Below, one piece after another: positions 19,897-32,534 of a DNA stretch of 64,000 nucleotides (position 1 is the stretch's first letter; every line of letters begins with the position of its first letter). The DNA lies in assembly GCA_963724695.1 (NCBI GenBank), contig CAVRVW010000011.1:558001-622000 (forward strand). The letters run 5' to 3'. Source of the stretch: CAVQFD01 sp963724695. GTDB taxonomy: Bacteria > Acidobacteriota > Vicinamibacteria > Vicinamibacterales > CAVVIG01. Position numbers and translations under genes: made by a program. The notes below the pieces were generated by a model. The model made no database searches. It was not told the DNA's origin and worked only from the letters and a program-made list of their open reading frames with translations.

Positions 19897-19926
19897 TTGA
19901 CACCTACGTGAAAACTTTCACAAAAT
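19897..19926 (+). promoter_or_regulatory. Candidate act-operon promoter with CRP/FNR-like palindrome
   Basis: A perfect -35 hexamer TTGACA (19897-19902) is followed by an 18-base spacer and a weak -10, CAAAAT (19921-19926). Between them lies CGTGAAAACTTTCACA (19907-19922), which fits the CRP-family dyad GTGA-N6-TCAC with only the outer left base off consensus. A site between -35 and -10 would normally repress. It is 111 bases upstream of actA, and no other promoter-like pair is as good in the gap 19885-20036. Confidence 0.5.
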
Positions 19927-20036
19927 AGGGCGACGCGCCACGAGCACGTGGAAATTCGAGTAAGCTCCACGGGTTCATTCGGCAGCGTGGGTCCTGATCG
20001 CGCACCTCCCTCGTTCGCTCGCGTGCCCCTGAGTCG

Positions 20037-20687
20037 ATGGCGCAAATATTTCATCGGAGCACGAACACCATCTCCCGCGTCAGTATTTTTGGCGCGGTTT
20101 TTCTCATCGGCGGCCTGTTGTGGCTCACGGCGCAGATTCACCGGTCGTCCTGGAACACGGACGCCCACGTCGCGCGCGAGCAGCCCCTCCAGTTCAGCCA
20201 TGAGCGCCACGTCGGCGGCAACGGCATCGACTGCCGCTACTGCCATACGTCGGTCGAGAAGGCCCGCTTTGCCGGCATCCCTCCGACCAAGACCTGCATG
20301 AACTGCCATTCGGAGGTCTTCGCGAACGCGCCCTTTCTGCAGCCGGTGCGCGCGAGCTTCGAGAGCGGCGCGCCGCTCGCCTGGAACCGGGTGCACGACC
20401 TGCCGGACTTCGTGTTCTTCGACCACAGCATCCACGTGGACAAGGGCGTCGGCTGCACGACCTGCCACGGTCCAGTCGACCGTATGCCGTTGATGTGGCA
20501 GGAGAAATCGCTCCAGATGGAGTGGTGCCTCGACTGCCACCGCAACCCCGAGCAGTACGTCCGCCCGCGAAGCGCCGTGTTCGATGTCGCCTATCAGCCG
20601 CCGGCCGACCAGCTCGAGCTGGGACGGAAGCTCGTGGCCGAGTACGAGATTCAGAAACTGACGAGCTGCTCGACGTGTCATCAATAG
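20037..20687 (+). CDS. actA: ACIII subunit ActA, pentahaem cytochrome c
   Basis: ActA anchors c-haems of Alternative Complex III, a menaquinol:cytochrome c (or HiPIP) oxidoreductase. The 216-aa protein has an N-terminal membrane anchor (VFLIGGLLWLTAQI, residues about 18-34) and five CxxCH haem sites: CRYCH, CMNCH, CTTCH, CLDCH and CSTCH. Its mature part is periplasmic. Length and motif count match the family. First gene of an operon actABCDEF-hyp-sco-coxBACD. The gap to actB (170 bases) is the longest in the operon and holds an inverted heptamer element. Confidence 0.93.
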   Translation: MAQIFHRSTNTISRVSIFGAVFLIGGLLWLTAQIHRSSWNTDAHVAREQPLQFSHERHVGGNGIDCRYCHTSVEKARFAGIPPTKTCMNCHSEVFANAPFLQPVRASFESGAPLAWNRVHDLPDFVFFDHSIHVDKGVGCTTCHGPVDRMPLMWQEKSLQMEWCLDCHRNPEQYVRPRSAVFDVAYQPPADQLELGRKLVAEYEIQKLTSCSTCHQ

Positions 20688-20703
20688 ATCCACCTGACGA
20701 CGA

Positions 20704-20848
20704 GGTTCAAGGTTCAGGGTTCCCGGTTCTGGGTGCTGGTCCGAGGTTCCCGGTGCTGGGGTTCAAGGTGCCCGTGCGATCGAGGCACGCCGAGCCCGAG
20801 AACCTTGAACCGCAGAACCGAGAACCCGGCACCGAGCACCGTTGAACC
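20704..20848. repeat. Inverted heptamer element between actA and actB
   Basis: Left arm units GGTTCAA, GGTTCAG, GGTTCCC, GGTTCTG, GGTGCTG (20704-20738) with more degenerate copies. Right arm units GAACCTT, GAACCGC, AGAACCG, AGAACCC, GGCACCG, AGCACCG, TTGAACC (20800-20848). The arms are complementary. The element starts 16 bases after the actA stop and extends to within 10 bases of the actB start, so a hairpin inside the operon transcript could tune the ActA:ActB ratio. Confidence 0.75.
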
Positions 20849-20857
20849 TGGCGAACC

Positions 20858-23931
<3,074 letters not shown>

Positions 23932-23935
<4 letters not shown>

Positions 23936-25287
23936 GCCGCGAGCCGCACCCGGTCATTGCGCCGGGGCACACGTTTGCCACGGTCACGGACAAGATCACG
24001 GGCATCGTCCTCAGAAAGGACACGCCGCTCGGCTGGTACGCGGCGCTCCTCGTGGCCTCGTCGTTCGCGGGGCTGCTGGCGATTTCGCTCGGCTACCTCG
24101 TGTTCTCCGGTGTCGGCATCTGGGGCAACAACCAGCCGGTCGGCTGGGCGTTCGACATCACGAACTTCGTCTGGTGGATCGGCATCGGGCACGCCGGTAC
24201 GCTCATCTCCGCGATCCTCTTGCTCTTCAAGCAGACGTGGCGGACCTCGATCAACCGTTTCGCCGAAGCGATGACGCTCTTCGCGGTGATCTGCGCTGGC
24301 GTTTTCCCGCTCATGCACACGGGACGTCCGTGGCTGGCGTACTGGATGGTGCCCTACCCCAACACCATGGGCATCTGGCCGCAGTTCAAGAGCCCGCTCA
24401 TCTGGGACGTCTTCGCGGTCTCGACCTACGGCACGGTCTCGGCGCTCTTCTGGTTCGTCGGTCTGGTGCCCGATCTGGCGACGCTGCGCGACCGGTCGCA
24501 GACACGCTCGGGCCGGATGATCTATGGCATTCTCGCCATGGGCTGGCGCGGCTCGGCGCACCACTGGCACCGCTACGAGACAGCCTATCTGCTCCTCGCA
24601 GGGCTGGCCACGCCCCTGGTCGTTTCGGTTCACACGGTGGTGAGCTTCGACTTCGCGGTGTCGGTCATCCCGGGTTGGCACGCGACGATTTTCCCGCCCT
24701 ACTTCGTGGCGGGCGCCGTCTATTCCGGCTTCGCGATGGTGCTGACGCTCCTCATCCCGATCCGGGTCTTCTACGGGCTCGAGGACTTCATCACGATGCG
24801 CCACCTGCAGAACATGGCGAAGGTCATGCTCGCGACCGGCCTCATCGTCGGCTACGGGTACATGGTCGAGGCATTCACGGGCTGGTACAGCGCGAACCAG
24901 TACGAGAGCTTCATGATCTGGAACCGGATGACCGGTCCCTACTGGTGGGCGTACACGCTGCTGATCTTCTGCAACGTGATCTCGCCGCAGGCGTTGTGGT
25001 TCCAGCGGGTGCGGTCGAGCCCCGCCATGCTCTTCGTGCTGGCGATCATCGTCAACATCGGCATGTGGCTCGAGCGGTTCGTCATCGTCGTCACGAGCGT
25101 GCATCGGGACTTCCTGCCCTCGGCCTGGGGCCGCTTCCAGCCGACGTTCTGGGACGTGTCCACATTCGCCGGGACGATCGGCCTGTTCGTGACCTTGATC
25201 ATCCTCTTCATGCGCTTCCTGCCGGCGATTTCCATCTTCGAGATGCGCACGCTGCTGCCGGCGGCCAAGTCGAAGGAGGAGGCGTGA
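23932..25287 (+). CDS. actC: ACIII subunit ActC, NrfD-like quinol-site membrane protein
   Basis: A 451-aa polytopic membrane protein of the PsrC/NrfD family with about ten helices. It carries quinol-binding-region motifs such as NFVWWIGIGHAGTLISAIL and WRGSAHHWHRYETAYLLLAG. It delivers electrons from menaquinol to the ActB Fe-S chain. Its ATG overlaps the actB stop (ATGA), and its stop overlaps the actD ATG, so translation is coupled. The end SKEEA is charged, cytosolic in the known structures. Confidence 0.93.
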
Positions 25288-25836
25288 TGTCCAGGCAGGG
25301 GACGTCTCCGACCGTGCACGGCCTGATGGCCGAGTTCGAGGACCCCAACGCCCTCGTCGCCGCCACCTACCGGGCGCACTACGAGGGGTACCGCAAGATG
25401 GACGCGTACTCGCCGTACCCGATCGAGGAACTGCACGAGGCGCTGGGTGCGCACCACACGAAGCTGCCGCTCATCGTCCTGATTGGCGGCATCCTGGGCG
25501 GCATCGGCGGCTATCTGCTGCAGTACCTGGGCCAACGCGCTCGAGTACCCGATGAACATCGGCGGCAAGCCGTTCAACGCCTGGCCGATGTTCGTCCCGG
25601 TCACCTTCGAGTGCATCATCCTCGGTGCCGCGGGCTCGGCCGTGTTCGGCATGCTGGCGCTCAACGGGCTGCCCATGCCGTACCACCCGGTGTTCAACGT
25701 GCCGCGCTTCGCGCTGGCGAGCCGCAACCGTTTCTTCCTGTGCATCGAGGCTCGGGACCCCAAGTTCGACCTGGAGCGCACCCGCGGGTTCCTGGAGACG
25801 CTCGGTCCCGAAGAGGTGACGACCGTTGCCGACTAG
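25287..25836 (+). CDS. actD: ACIII subunit ActD (DUF3341; one frameshift)
   Basis: ActD is a two-helix membrane subunit of ACIII. The N-terminus TVHGLMAEFEDPNALVAAT and helix LPLIVLIGGILGGIGGYLL are in one phase. After one extra base near 25527 the sequence continues WANALEYPMNIGGKPFNAWP, the family signature, then the second helix and ends GFLETLGPEEVTTVAD. About 183 aa, as expected. ATG overlaps the actC stop. Confidence 0.9.
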
Positions 25837-25885
25837 GGGCCACGAAAGCACGTGCCACGAGAGCGCGAAGGCGCGAAATAGACGC

Positions 25886-26456
25886 ATGAGCGTTACGGCG
25901 CTGCTCGTGCTCGCGGCCGTGGGAGCGGCGTGCAGACAGGACATGCACGATCAACCGACCTACTCGCCGCTCGAGTCGTCTTCGTTCTACGCCGACGGCA
26001 GCGCGTCGCGCCCGCCCATTCCGGGCACGGTCGCACGCGGCCACCTGCGCGACGACGCGGAGCTCTACACCGGGCGGCTCGGCCTCGGACGAGCCGACCG
26101 AGGCGTTTCCGTTTGCCGTGGACCAGGCCGTGATGGCGCGCGGGCAGGACATGTTCAACGCCTACTGCTCGGCGTGTCATGGCAAGACGGGCGCAGGCAA
26201 CGGCATGGTCGTCGAACGCGGCTTCAGCCGCCCGCCCTCGTTGACCGAGGACCGGCTGCTGACCATGCCGGTCGGCCATTTCTTTGATGTGATCACCAAC
26301 GGCATCGGCGCGATGCCGGACCACGCGTCGCAGATCGCGGTCGAGGATCGATGGGCGATTGTGGCCTATATCCGGGCCCTGCAACTGAGCGTGACTGCCA
26401 GCGTGGAGGATGTTCCGCCGGCTGAGCGAGCGCGTCTGGAACAAGCCGCACCGTAA
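25886..26456 (+). CDS. actE: ACIII subunit ActE, monohaem cytochrome c lipoprotein (one frameshift)
   Basis: About 190 aa. A lipoprotein signal (LLVLAAVGAACRQD, lipobox VGAAC) puts the protein on the outer face of the inner membrane. After an extra base near 26083 the class I cytochrome domain carries YCSACHGKTGAGNGMV (CxxCH) and the axial Met in NGIGAMPDHASQI. ActE passes electrons from ACIII to the downstream oxidase. The short gap 25837-25885 holds octamer-like CACGAAAG/CGCGAAGG repeats. Confidence 0.9.
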
Positions 26457-26462
26457 GGAGCC

Positions 26463-27677
26463 ATGGTTGCCATTCGGCTGACAGCCGACCAGCAGATTCC
26501 CGAGCTCGCGCGCTATCAGCGCCAGTTCTTCGTCGCGGGCGCCGCCGGCGCCGTGGTGTCTCTCGCGGGGCTCTTCTTCGACCCGGCGCAGTTCTTCCAG
26601 TCGTACCTGACCGGCTATCTGTACGTGCTGGGCGCGACGCTCGGCTGCCTGGCCCTCGGGATGGTGCACCAGTTGTCGGGCGGGGCCTGGGGCGTCGTCA
26701 CGCGCAGGCTGATCGGCGCGTCTTCTCGAGTGCTGCCGGTGCTGACCGTGCTGTTCCTGCCGATCGTCTTCGGCATGCATCATCTCTTTCACTGGACGCA
26801 CGCGGATGCCGTCGCCGCCGACGAGATCCTGCAGAAGAAGCAGCTCTTCCTCAATACCCCGTTCTTCATCGCGCGCGCGGCCTTGTACTTCGGCGTGTGG
26901 AACGCGATCGCCTACTTCCTGAACAAGTGGTCGCTGGATCAGGACCGGACGGGCGATCCCGGCATCCCGCGGCGCATGCAGGTCCTGAGCGGCGGCGGCC
27001 TCGTGGCCTACGGCCTGACGATGACGTTCGCGTCGTTCGACTGGGTGATGTCGCTCGACCCGCACTGGTACTCGACGATCTACGGCTTCCTGTTCATCGG
27101 CGGCCAGGGCCTGACCGCTCTCGCGCTGCTCATCGTGACGCTCGCGTGGCTGAGCCGGAGGGCGCCGCTCAACACCGTGGTCGTGCCGGTGCACTTCCAC
27201 GACCTGGGCAACCTGATGCTCGCCTTCGTGATGCTGTGGGCGTACTTCTCGTTCTCGCAGTACCTGATCATCTACTCGGGCAACCTGCCGGAAGAGATCA
27301 CGTGGTACATGCGGAGGCTGTTCAACGGCTGGCGCTTCATCGGCCTGGCGCTCGTGGTGTTCCACTTCGCGCTGCCGTTTCTGGTGCTCCTGTCCCGGAC
27401 CGTCAAGCGCGAGCCGCAGACGCTGCTCAAGGTCGCGATTGGCGTCCTCATCGTCCGGCTGGTGGATCTGTTCTGGCTGATCGCGCCCGAGTTCCACAAG
27501 GACGGCTTCAGCGTGAGCTGGATGGACGTCGTCGTGCCGGCGACGCTCGTCGCGGTCTGGGTCGGCTGTTTCCTTTACCAGCTGCGCGGACGCGCCATTC
27601 TGCCCGTCTACGACCCGCAGTTCCGCGAGTTGGGCGCGTCGATCGGACATGCAACCGGGCCGAGCACGGCACGGTAG
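26463..27677 (+). CDS. actF: ACIII subunit ActF, NrfD-like membrane protein
   Basis: A 404-aa paralogue of ActC with about ten transmembrane helices. Motifs include FGMHHLFHWTHADAV, TFASFDWVMSLDPHWYSTIY, FHDLGNLMLAFVMLWAYFSF and IAPEFHKDGFSVSWMDV, typical of quinol:cytochrome c oxidoreductase quinone-binding subunit 2. It starts 6 bases after actE, behind an AAGGAG ribosome-binding site. No frameshift. Confidence 0.93.
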   Translation: MVAIRLTADQQIPELARYQRQFFVAGAAGAVVSLAGLFFDPAQFFQSYLTGYLYVLGATLGCLALGMVHQLSGGAWGVVTRRLIGASSRVLPVLTVLFLPIVFGMHHLFHWTHADAVAADEILQKKQLFLNTPFFIARAALYFGVWNAIAYFLNKWSLDQDRTGDPGIPRRMQVLSGGGLVAYGLTMTFASFDWVMSLDPHWYSTIYGFLFIGGQGLTALALLIVTLAWLSRRAPLNTVVVPVHFHDLGNLMLAFVMLWAYFSFSQYLIIYSGNLPEEITWYMRRLFNGWRFIGLALVVFHFALPFLVLLSRTVKREPQTLLKVAIGVLIVRLVDLFWLIAPEFHKDGFSVSWMDVVVPATLVAVWVGCFLYQLRGRAILPVYDPQFRELGASIGHATGPSTAR

Positions 27678-27684
27678 AGCGAAG

Positions 27685-28125
27685 ATGCAGGAAAACCACA
27701 CCGCACACGAGCCGCTCCATCACGAGGAGAGCGACGTCGACAGCCGGGCGATCTTCCGCTTCGGGTTGTGGCTCGTCGTGGTGATGGTCGGTGTGTACGC
27801 CGCCGTCTGGTTGATTTTTGGCGCCTTCGATCGGCGCGAGGCGTCCGGCAGTGTGAGCGACTTCCCTCTCGCCGTCGAGAGGAGCGTGCTTCCGCCGCAG
27901 CCGCGGCTCCAGATCGAGCCGCGCCTGGAACTTCGTGCACTCCAGCAGCGCGACGAGGCGCTCCTCAACAGCTACGGGTGGGCCGACCGCGAGGCCGGGT
28001 TGGTCAGAATTCCGATCGCCGAAGCCATGCGGCTCACCGTCGAGCGCGGCCTGCCGGTTCGTGCCGCGAGCCCGGCGTCTGAGCCGCCTGCCGCGACAGG
28101 CACGCCTGGAGGGGCCACGCGGTGA
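27685..28125 (+). CDS. Conserved single-pass membrane protein of ACIII-oxidase operons
   Basis: A 146-aa protein with a His-rich cytosolic N-terminus (HTAHEPLHHEESDVD), one helix (about residues 29-51) and a periplasmic tail. The tail contains LQIEPRLELRALQQRDEALL and YGWADREAGLVRIPIAEAMR, a pattern I have seen in uncharacterised genes beside sco and coxB, sometimes treated as an accessory of the oxidase. Function unproven. It starts 7 bases after actF, and its TGA overlaps the sco GTG (GTGA). Confidence 0.7.
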   Translation: MQENHTAHEPLHHEESDVDSRAIFRFGLWLVVVMVGVYAAVWLIFGAFDRREASGSVSDFPLAVERSVLPPQPRLQIEPRLELRALQQRDEALLNSYGWADREAGLVRIPIAEAMRLTVERGLPVRAASPASEPPAATGTPGGATR

Positions 28126-29000
28126 AGCGATTGGCTCCCGGCGTGAATCGCATGGCCATCGCCGCCGGCGCTCTTGCGGCGCTGACGATGCTCGGTGGTG
28201 CGACGGCGTCGGCCCAGATGACTGGCGCGCCGGCGCCAGGCTACCGCCGCGACGCGGGCACGCCGGCCTCGACCATTCCGGCGCCCCTTCGGGAGATCGG
28301 CTTCGACCAGAAGATCGACGAACGGCTGCCGCTCGATGTCGAGCTCAAGGACGAACAGGGCCGCCAGGTGCGCCTGGGCGAGTACTTCGGCACGAGGCCC
28401 GTGGTGCTGGCGTTTGTCTACTACGACTGCCCGATGCTCTGCACGCAGGTGCTGAGCGCCATGACGGCCACCTTCGGCGTGCTGGCGCTCGACCCGGGCA
28501 AGGACTTCGAGATCGTCGTCGTCAGCTTCGATCCCCGGGAAACGCCGGCGCTCGCCGCCGAGAAGAAGGCGCTCTACATCGATCGCTTCGGCCGGCCGGG
28601 CACCGAGGGCGGATGGCACTTTCTGACCGGCACCGAAGCCTCCGTGAAGCGGATCACGGGCGCCGCCGGCTTCCGCTACGCCTGGGACGAGAAGACCGGC
28701 CAGTTCGCCCATCCCGCGGGCGTCATCGTGACGACGCCGGACGGCCGGCTCGCGCGGTACCTGTTCGGGCTCGAGTACGGCCCGCGCGACCTGCGCTTTG
28801 CGCTCATCGAGGCGTCCGAGGGCCGCGTGGGCACGGCCGTCGATTCCCTGCTGCTCTACTGCTATCACTACGACCCGATGACGGGCCGTTATGGCCTGGT
28901 CGTCATGCGGGTCCTGCGCCTGGCCGGTGCCGCCACGGTGCTCCTGCTCGGGACGTTCATCGCCGTGATGGTCAGACGCGAGCGCCGAGGCGCGCGATAA
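28122..29000 (+). CDS. senC: SCO1/SenC copper chaperone for CuA
   Basis: A 292-aa thioredoxin-fold protein. It has an N-terminal leader, a copper-binding CPMLC (CxxxC, about residue 106) and the conserved His in GQFAHPAGVIVTTP. A C-terminal helix (about residues 265-285) adds a second membrane anchor. Sco delivers copper to the CuA centre of subunit II, which is encoded next. GTG start overlapping the upstream stop. Confidence 0.9.
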   Translation: MKRLAPGVNRMAIAAGALAALTMLGGATASAQMTGAPAPGYRRDAGTPASTIPAPLREIGFDQKIDERLPLDVELKDEQGRQVRLGEYFGTRPVVLAFVYYDCPMLCTQVLSAMTATFGVLALDPGKDFEIVVVSFDPRETPALAAEKKALYIDRFGRPGTEGGWHFLTGTEASVKRITGAAGFRYAWDEKTGQFAHPAGVIVTTPDGRLARYLFGLEYGPRDLRFALIEASEGRVGTAVDSLLLYCYHYDPMTGRYGLVVMRVLRLAGAATVLLLGTFIAVMVRRERRGAR

Positions 29001-29003
29001 CGT

Positions 29004-29957
29004 ATGTGGACCGGATCGCCCCTGTTTCCTGAAAGCGCCTCCACCATGGCTCCGCGGGTGGACGCGCTCTATTTCTTCCTCGTCGCCCTCACGACGTTCT
29101 TCTCGCTCCTCATCGCGGGACTGATCGTGTTCTACGCGATCAGGTACCGTCGGCGGGATCCCGACGCGGTCGGCGCGCGCATCGAGGGCGGGCTGCTGCT
29201 CGAGATCACGTGGACGGTGATTCCGTTCATCATCACGATGGTCATCTTCGTGTGGGGCGCCAGCGTCTTCTTTGCCATGTCGCGGCCGCCCGACGAGACG
29301 ATGAACGTGTACGCCGTCGGCAAGCAGTGGATGTGGAAGTTCCAGCACCTGAACGGCGCGAAGGAGATCAACGAGCTGCACGTTCCGGTGGGACAGAACG
29401 TCAAGGTCATCATGACCTCCGAGGATGTCATCCACGACCTGTTCGTCCCGGCCTTCCGCATCAAGGCGGACGTCGTGCCCGGCCGCTACACGCAGATCTG
29501 GTTCCAGGCGACCAAGCCCGGCACCTATCACCTCTTCTGCGCCGAGTATTGCGGCACGCAGCACTCGCGTATGACCGGCCGGGTCGTCGTGATGGAGCCG
29601 AGCGATTTCCAGGCGTGGCTCGGAACGAGCGGTTCACCTGGGGCGCTCGCGTCAGCCGGCGGGACGCTGTTCAACGACTTGTCGTGCAACACGTGCCACC
29701 GCCCCGACTCGCAGAGCCGCGGGCCCTCGCTGCAGGGCCTGATCGGCCGGACCGTGGCGCTCGAAGGCGGCGGCTCGGTGGTGGCCGACGAGGCGTACGT
29801 ACGCGAGTCGATCGTCAATCCGGGCGATCGGATCACGGCGGGGTTCCAGCCGGTCATGCCGGCCTACCAGGGCCTGGTGAGCGAAGAGGGCCTGCTCGCG
29901 CTCGTGGAGTATGTGAAGTGGCTCGGCGAGGCGAGCGAGACCAGCCATGTCCAGTAA
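29004..29957 (+). CDS. coxB: Cytochrome c oxidase subunit II with fused cytochrome c
   Basis: A 317-aa protein with two N-terminal helices (residues about 15-38 and 65-90). The cupredoxin domain has the CuA ligands in HDLFVPAFRIKADVVPGR and CAEYCGTQHSRM. A C-terminal class I cytochrome c domain holds LSCNTCHRPDSQ (CxxCH) and an axial Met in FQPVMPAY. This caa3-type fusion accepts electrons from ActE-like cytochrome. It overlaps coxA by 11 bases. Confidence 0.93.
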   Translation: MWTGSPLFPESASTMAPRVDALYFFLVALTTFFSLLIAGLIVFYAIRYRRRDPDAVGARIEGGLLLEITWTVIPFIITMVIFVWGASVFFAMSRPPDETMNVYAVGKQWMWKFQHLNGAKEINELHVPVGQNVKVIMTSEDVIHDLFVPAFRIKADVVPGRYTQIWFQATKPGTYHLFCAEYCGTQHSRMTGRVVVMEPSDFQAWLGTSGSPGALASAGGTLFNDLSCNTCHRPDSQSRGPSLQGLIGRTVALEGGGSVVADEAYVRESIVNPGDRITAGFQPVMPAYQGLVSEEGLLALVEYVKWLGEASETSHVQ

Positions 29958-31570
29958 TGTCCTGCTTCCGCCGCGCCACTACCTGAACGACGGCTACGGC
30001 GTCCGGTCGTGGCTGCTGACGCGCGACCACAAGCGAATCGCGCTCCTGTACCTGGTGGCCGTCACCTTCTTCTTCTTCATCGGCGGCGCGTTCGCCGTGA
30101 TGATCCGCCTCGAGCTCGCCGACGCCGGTCGGGGACATGGTGTCGGACGACACCTACAACAAGCTCTTCACGATGCACGGCGTGATGATGGTGTTCTTTT
30201 TCCTCATCCCCGCGATTCCAGCCGTGCTCGGCAACTTCCTCATCCCGATCATGATCGGCGCGAAAGACCTGGCGTTCCCGAAGCTGAACCTCGCCAGCTG
30301 GTACATCTACATGATCGGCGCGACGTTCACGACCTACGCGATCGTGACCGGCGGCCTCGACACGGGCTGGACGTTCTACACGCCGTTCAGCACGGCGTCA
30401 TCGACGACGAACGTGATCCCCGCGGCGCTTGGGCATCTTCATCACCGGGTTCTCGTCGATCCTGACGGGCCTCAACTTCATCGTCACGATCCACAAGATG
30501 CGGGCTCCGGGCATGACGTGGTTCCGGCTGCCGCTGTTCGTCTGGTCGCACTACGCCACGAGCCTCATCATGGTGCTCGGGACGCCCGTCCTCGCCATCA
30601 CCATCGTGCTGGTCGCGGCCGAACGCGCGTTCAAGTTCGGCATCTTCGACCCGGAGCTCGGCGGCGACCCGATCCTCTTCCAGCATCTGTTCTGGTTCTA
30701 CTCGCACCCGGCGGTCTACATCATGGTGCTGCCCGGCGATGGGCGTCATCAGCGAGCTCGTCGCCGCGTTCTGCCGCAAGCCGGTCTTCGGCTACAAGGT
30801 TGTGGCCTTCTCGAGCCTCGGCATTGCGATCCTCGGCTTCCTCGTGTGGGGCCACCACATGTTCGTCGCGGGCCAGTCGGTCTACGCGGCGCTGATCTTC
30901 TCGCTCCTGAGCTTCCTCGTCGCCATCCCGTCCGCCATCAAGGTCTTCAACTGGACGGCAACGATGTACAAGGGCTCGGTCTCGTGGGAAACGCCGATGC
31001 TGTACGCGATCGGGTTCATCGGCCTGTTCACGATCGGCGGGCTGACGGGCCTCTTCCTGGCGGCGGTCGGCCTCGACGTGCACGTGCACCGACACGTACT
31101 TCATCGTCGCGCACTTCCACTACATCATGGTCGGCGGCACGATCATGGCGTATCTGGGCGGCCTCCACTACTGGTGGCCCAAGATCTCCGGCCGCACCTA
31201 CAACGAGCTCCTGGCCAAAGTGAGCGCGGCGGTCATCTTCTTCGGGTTCAACCTGACGTTCTTCCCGCAGTTCATCCTCGGCTACCTCGGCATGCCGCGG
31301 CGCTACCACGCGTACCCGCCGGAGTTCCAGGTGCTGAACGTCCTGTCGTCGGCGGGCGCCTCGCTCCTCGGCGTCGGGTACCTGCTGCCGATGGCCTATC
31401 TGGCGTGGTCGCTCCGGTACGGAAAGCTCGTGGGCTCGAACCCGTGGGGCGCCGTCGGCCTCGAGTGGACGACGACGTCGCCGCCGCCGACGGAGAACTT
31501 CGTGGAGACGCCGGTCGTCACGTGGGACGCGTACGACTACCCGACGGGGGTGGAGGGGCACGTTGTCTAA
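29947..31570 (+). CDS. coxA: Cytochrome c oxidase subunit I (four single-base insertions)
   Basis: Haem-copper oxidase catalytic subunit, about 541 codons. Low-spin haem ligand region TMHGVMMVFFFLIP, the CuB/Tyr segment FWFYSHPAVYIMVLPG, CuB ligands in VWGHHMFVAG, and the haem ligands in DTYFIVAHFHYIMVGG are intact but lie in different phases. Each switch is explained by one extra base, at about 30120, 30430, 30739 and 31090. An active operon could not tolerate four such changes in its core subunit, so these are likely sequence errors. Stop at 31568-31570 overlaps the TTG start of coxC. Confidence 0.92.
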
Positions 31571-32231
31571 AGCCACCCACCACCCGATGCTCGCGCACCA
31601 TTTCGACAACCTCGAGCAGCAGAACGACACGGCGACGCTCGGGATGTGGGTGTTCCTCGTCACCGAGGTGCTCTTCTTCGGCGGGCTGTTTGCCGCCTAC
31701 ACGATCTACCGCAACTGGTACCCGGCGGCATTCGCCGACGCCAGCCATCACCTCGACGTGATGTACGGATCGATCAACACGGTGGTGCTCATCGCCAGCA
31801 GCCTGACGATGGCGCTGGCCGTCCATGCGGCGCAGACCGGTGACCGCAAGAGGCTGCTGCTGTTCCTGGTGCTGACCATGGCGCTCGGCACCGTGTTCCT
31901 GGGCATCAAGGGCATCGAGTACTACCACAAGTGGGAAGACCACCACATTCCAGGGACGTCGTTCCAGTACGAGCCCGCCGAGTACTTCCGCCACGCGCAG
32001 GTGTTCCTCTCGCTCTACTTCGTGATGACCGGCCTGCATGCGATCCACATGATCATCGGCCTCGGGATCATGACGTGGATGCTCGTGTGGGCGTGGAACG
32101 GCACCATCACGAGGGAGTACGCCAGCCCGATCGAGATCAGCGGGCTGTACTGGCACTTCGTGGACATCGTCTGGATCTTCCTGTTCCCGCTGCTGTACCT
32201 CATCGGGCGGCACGGACCGGCGGTGCACTGA
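31563..32231 (+). CDS. coxC: Cytochrome c oxidase subunit III
   Basis: A 222-aa membrane protein with about five to six helices. Family motifs GMWVFLVTEVLFFGGLFAAY, FVMTGLHAIHMIIGLGIM and WHFVDIVWIFLFPLLYL. TTG start at 31563, overlapping the coxA stop; a later start is unlikely since HHFDNLEQQNDTATLG is the conserved N-terminus. Stabilises subunit I. No frameshift. Confidence 0.92.
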   Translation: MSKATHHPMLAHHFDNLEQQNDTATLGMWVFLVTEVLFFGGLFAAYTIYRNWYPAAFADASHHLDVMYGSINTVVLIASSLTMALAVHAAQTGDRKRLLLFLVLTMALGTVFLGIKGIEYYHKWEDHHIPGTSFQYEPAEYFRHAQVFLSLYFVMTGLHAIHMIIGLGIMTWMLVWAWNGTITREYASPIEISGLYWHFVDIVWIFLFPLLYLIGRHGPAVH

Positions 32232-32232
32232 G

Positions 32233-32529
32233 ATGGCCGAGCCACACATCGTCCCGATCCGCACGTACTTCGTCATCTTCGGGCTGCTGATGCTCGGGAC
32301 GTACTTGACCGTGCAGGCGGCCTTCCTCGACCTCGGCGCGTTCAATACGCCGATCGCGCTGGCCATCGCAATCACCAAGGCCACCGTCGTCGTCCTCTAC
32401 TTCATGCATGTGAAGTACAGCCCCAGGCTCACCAGGATCGTCGTGATGGGGAGCCTCCTGTGGCTCGCCCTCCTGCTCGTCATGACGCTCGGCGACTATG
32501 CGACGCGCGCCTGGCGGACGTTTGGGTAG
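32233..32529 (+). CDS. coxD: Cytochrome c oxidase subunit IV-type protein
   Basis: A 98-aa protein with three helices of the prokaryotic subunit IV (COX4_pro) family: TYFVIFGLLMLGTYLTVQAA, IALAIAITKATVVVLYFMHV (with the conserved K and FMHVK) and SLLWLALLLVMTLGDY. It starts 1 base after coxC. It closes the respiratory operon; a GGGAACA heptamer array begins 5 bases later. Confidence 0.88.
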   Translation: MAEPHIVPIRTYFVIFGLLMLGTYLTVQAAFLDLGAFNTPIALAIAITKATVVVLYFMHVKYSPRLTRIVVMGSLLWLALLLVMTLGDYATRAWRTFG

Positions 32530-32534
32530 GGACG

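Noticed and set aside
29947..31570. Programmed frameshifting or split coxA
   Set aside because: Four separate insertions with no slippery heptamers or stop-anchored signals; neighbouring cox genes are intact.
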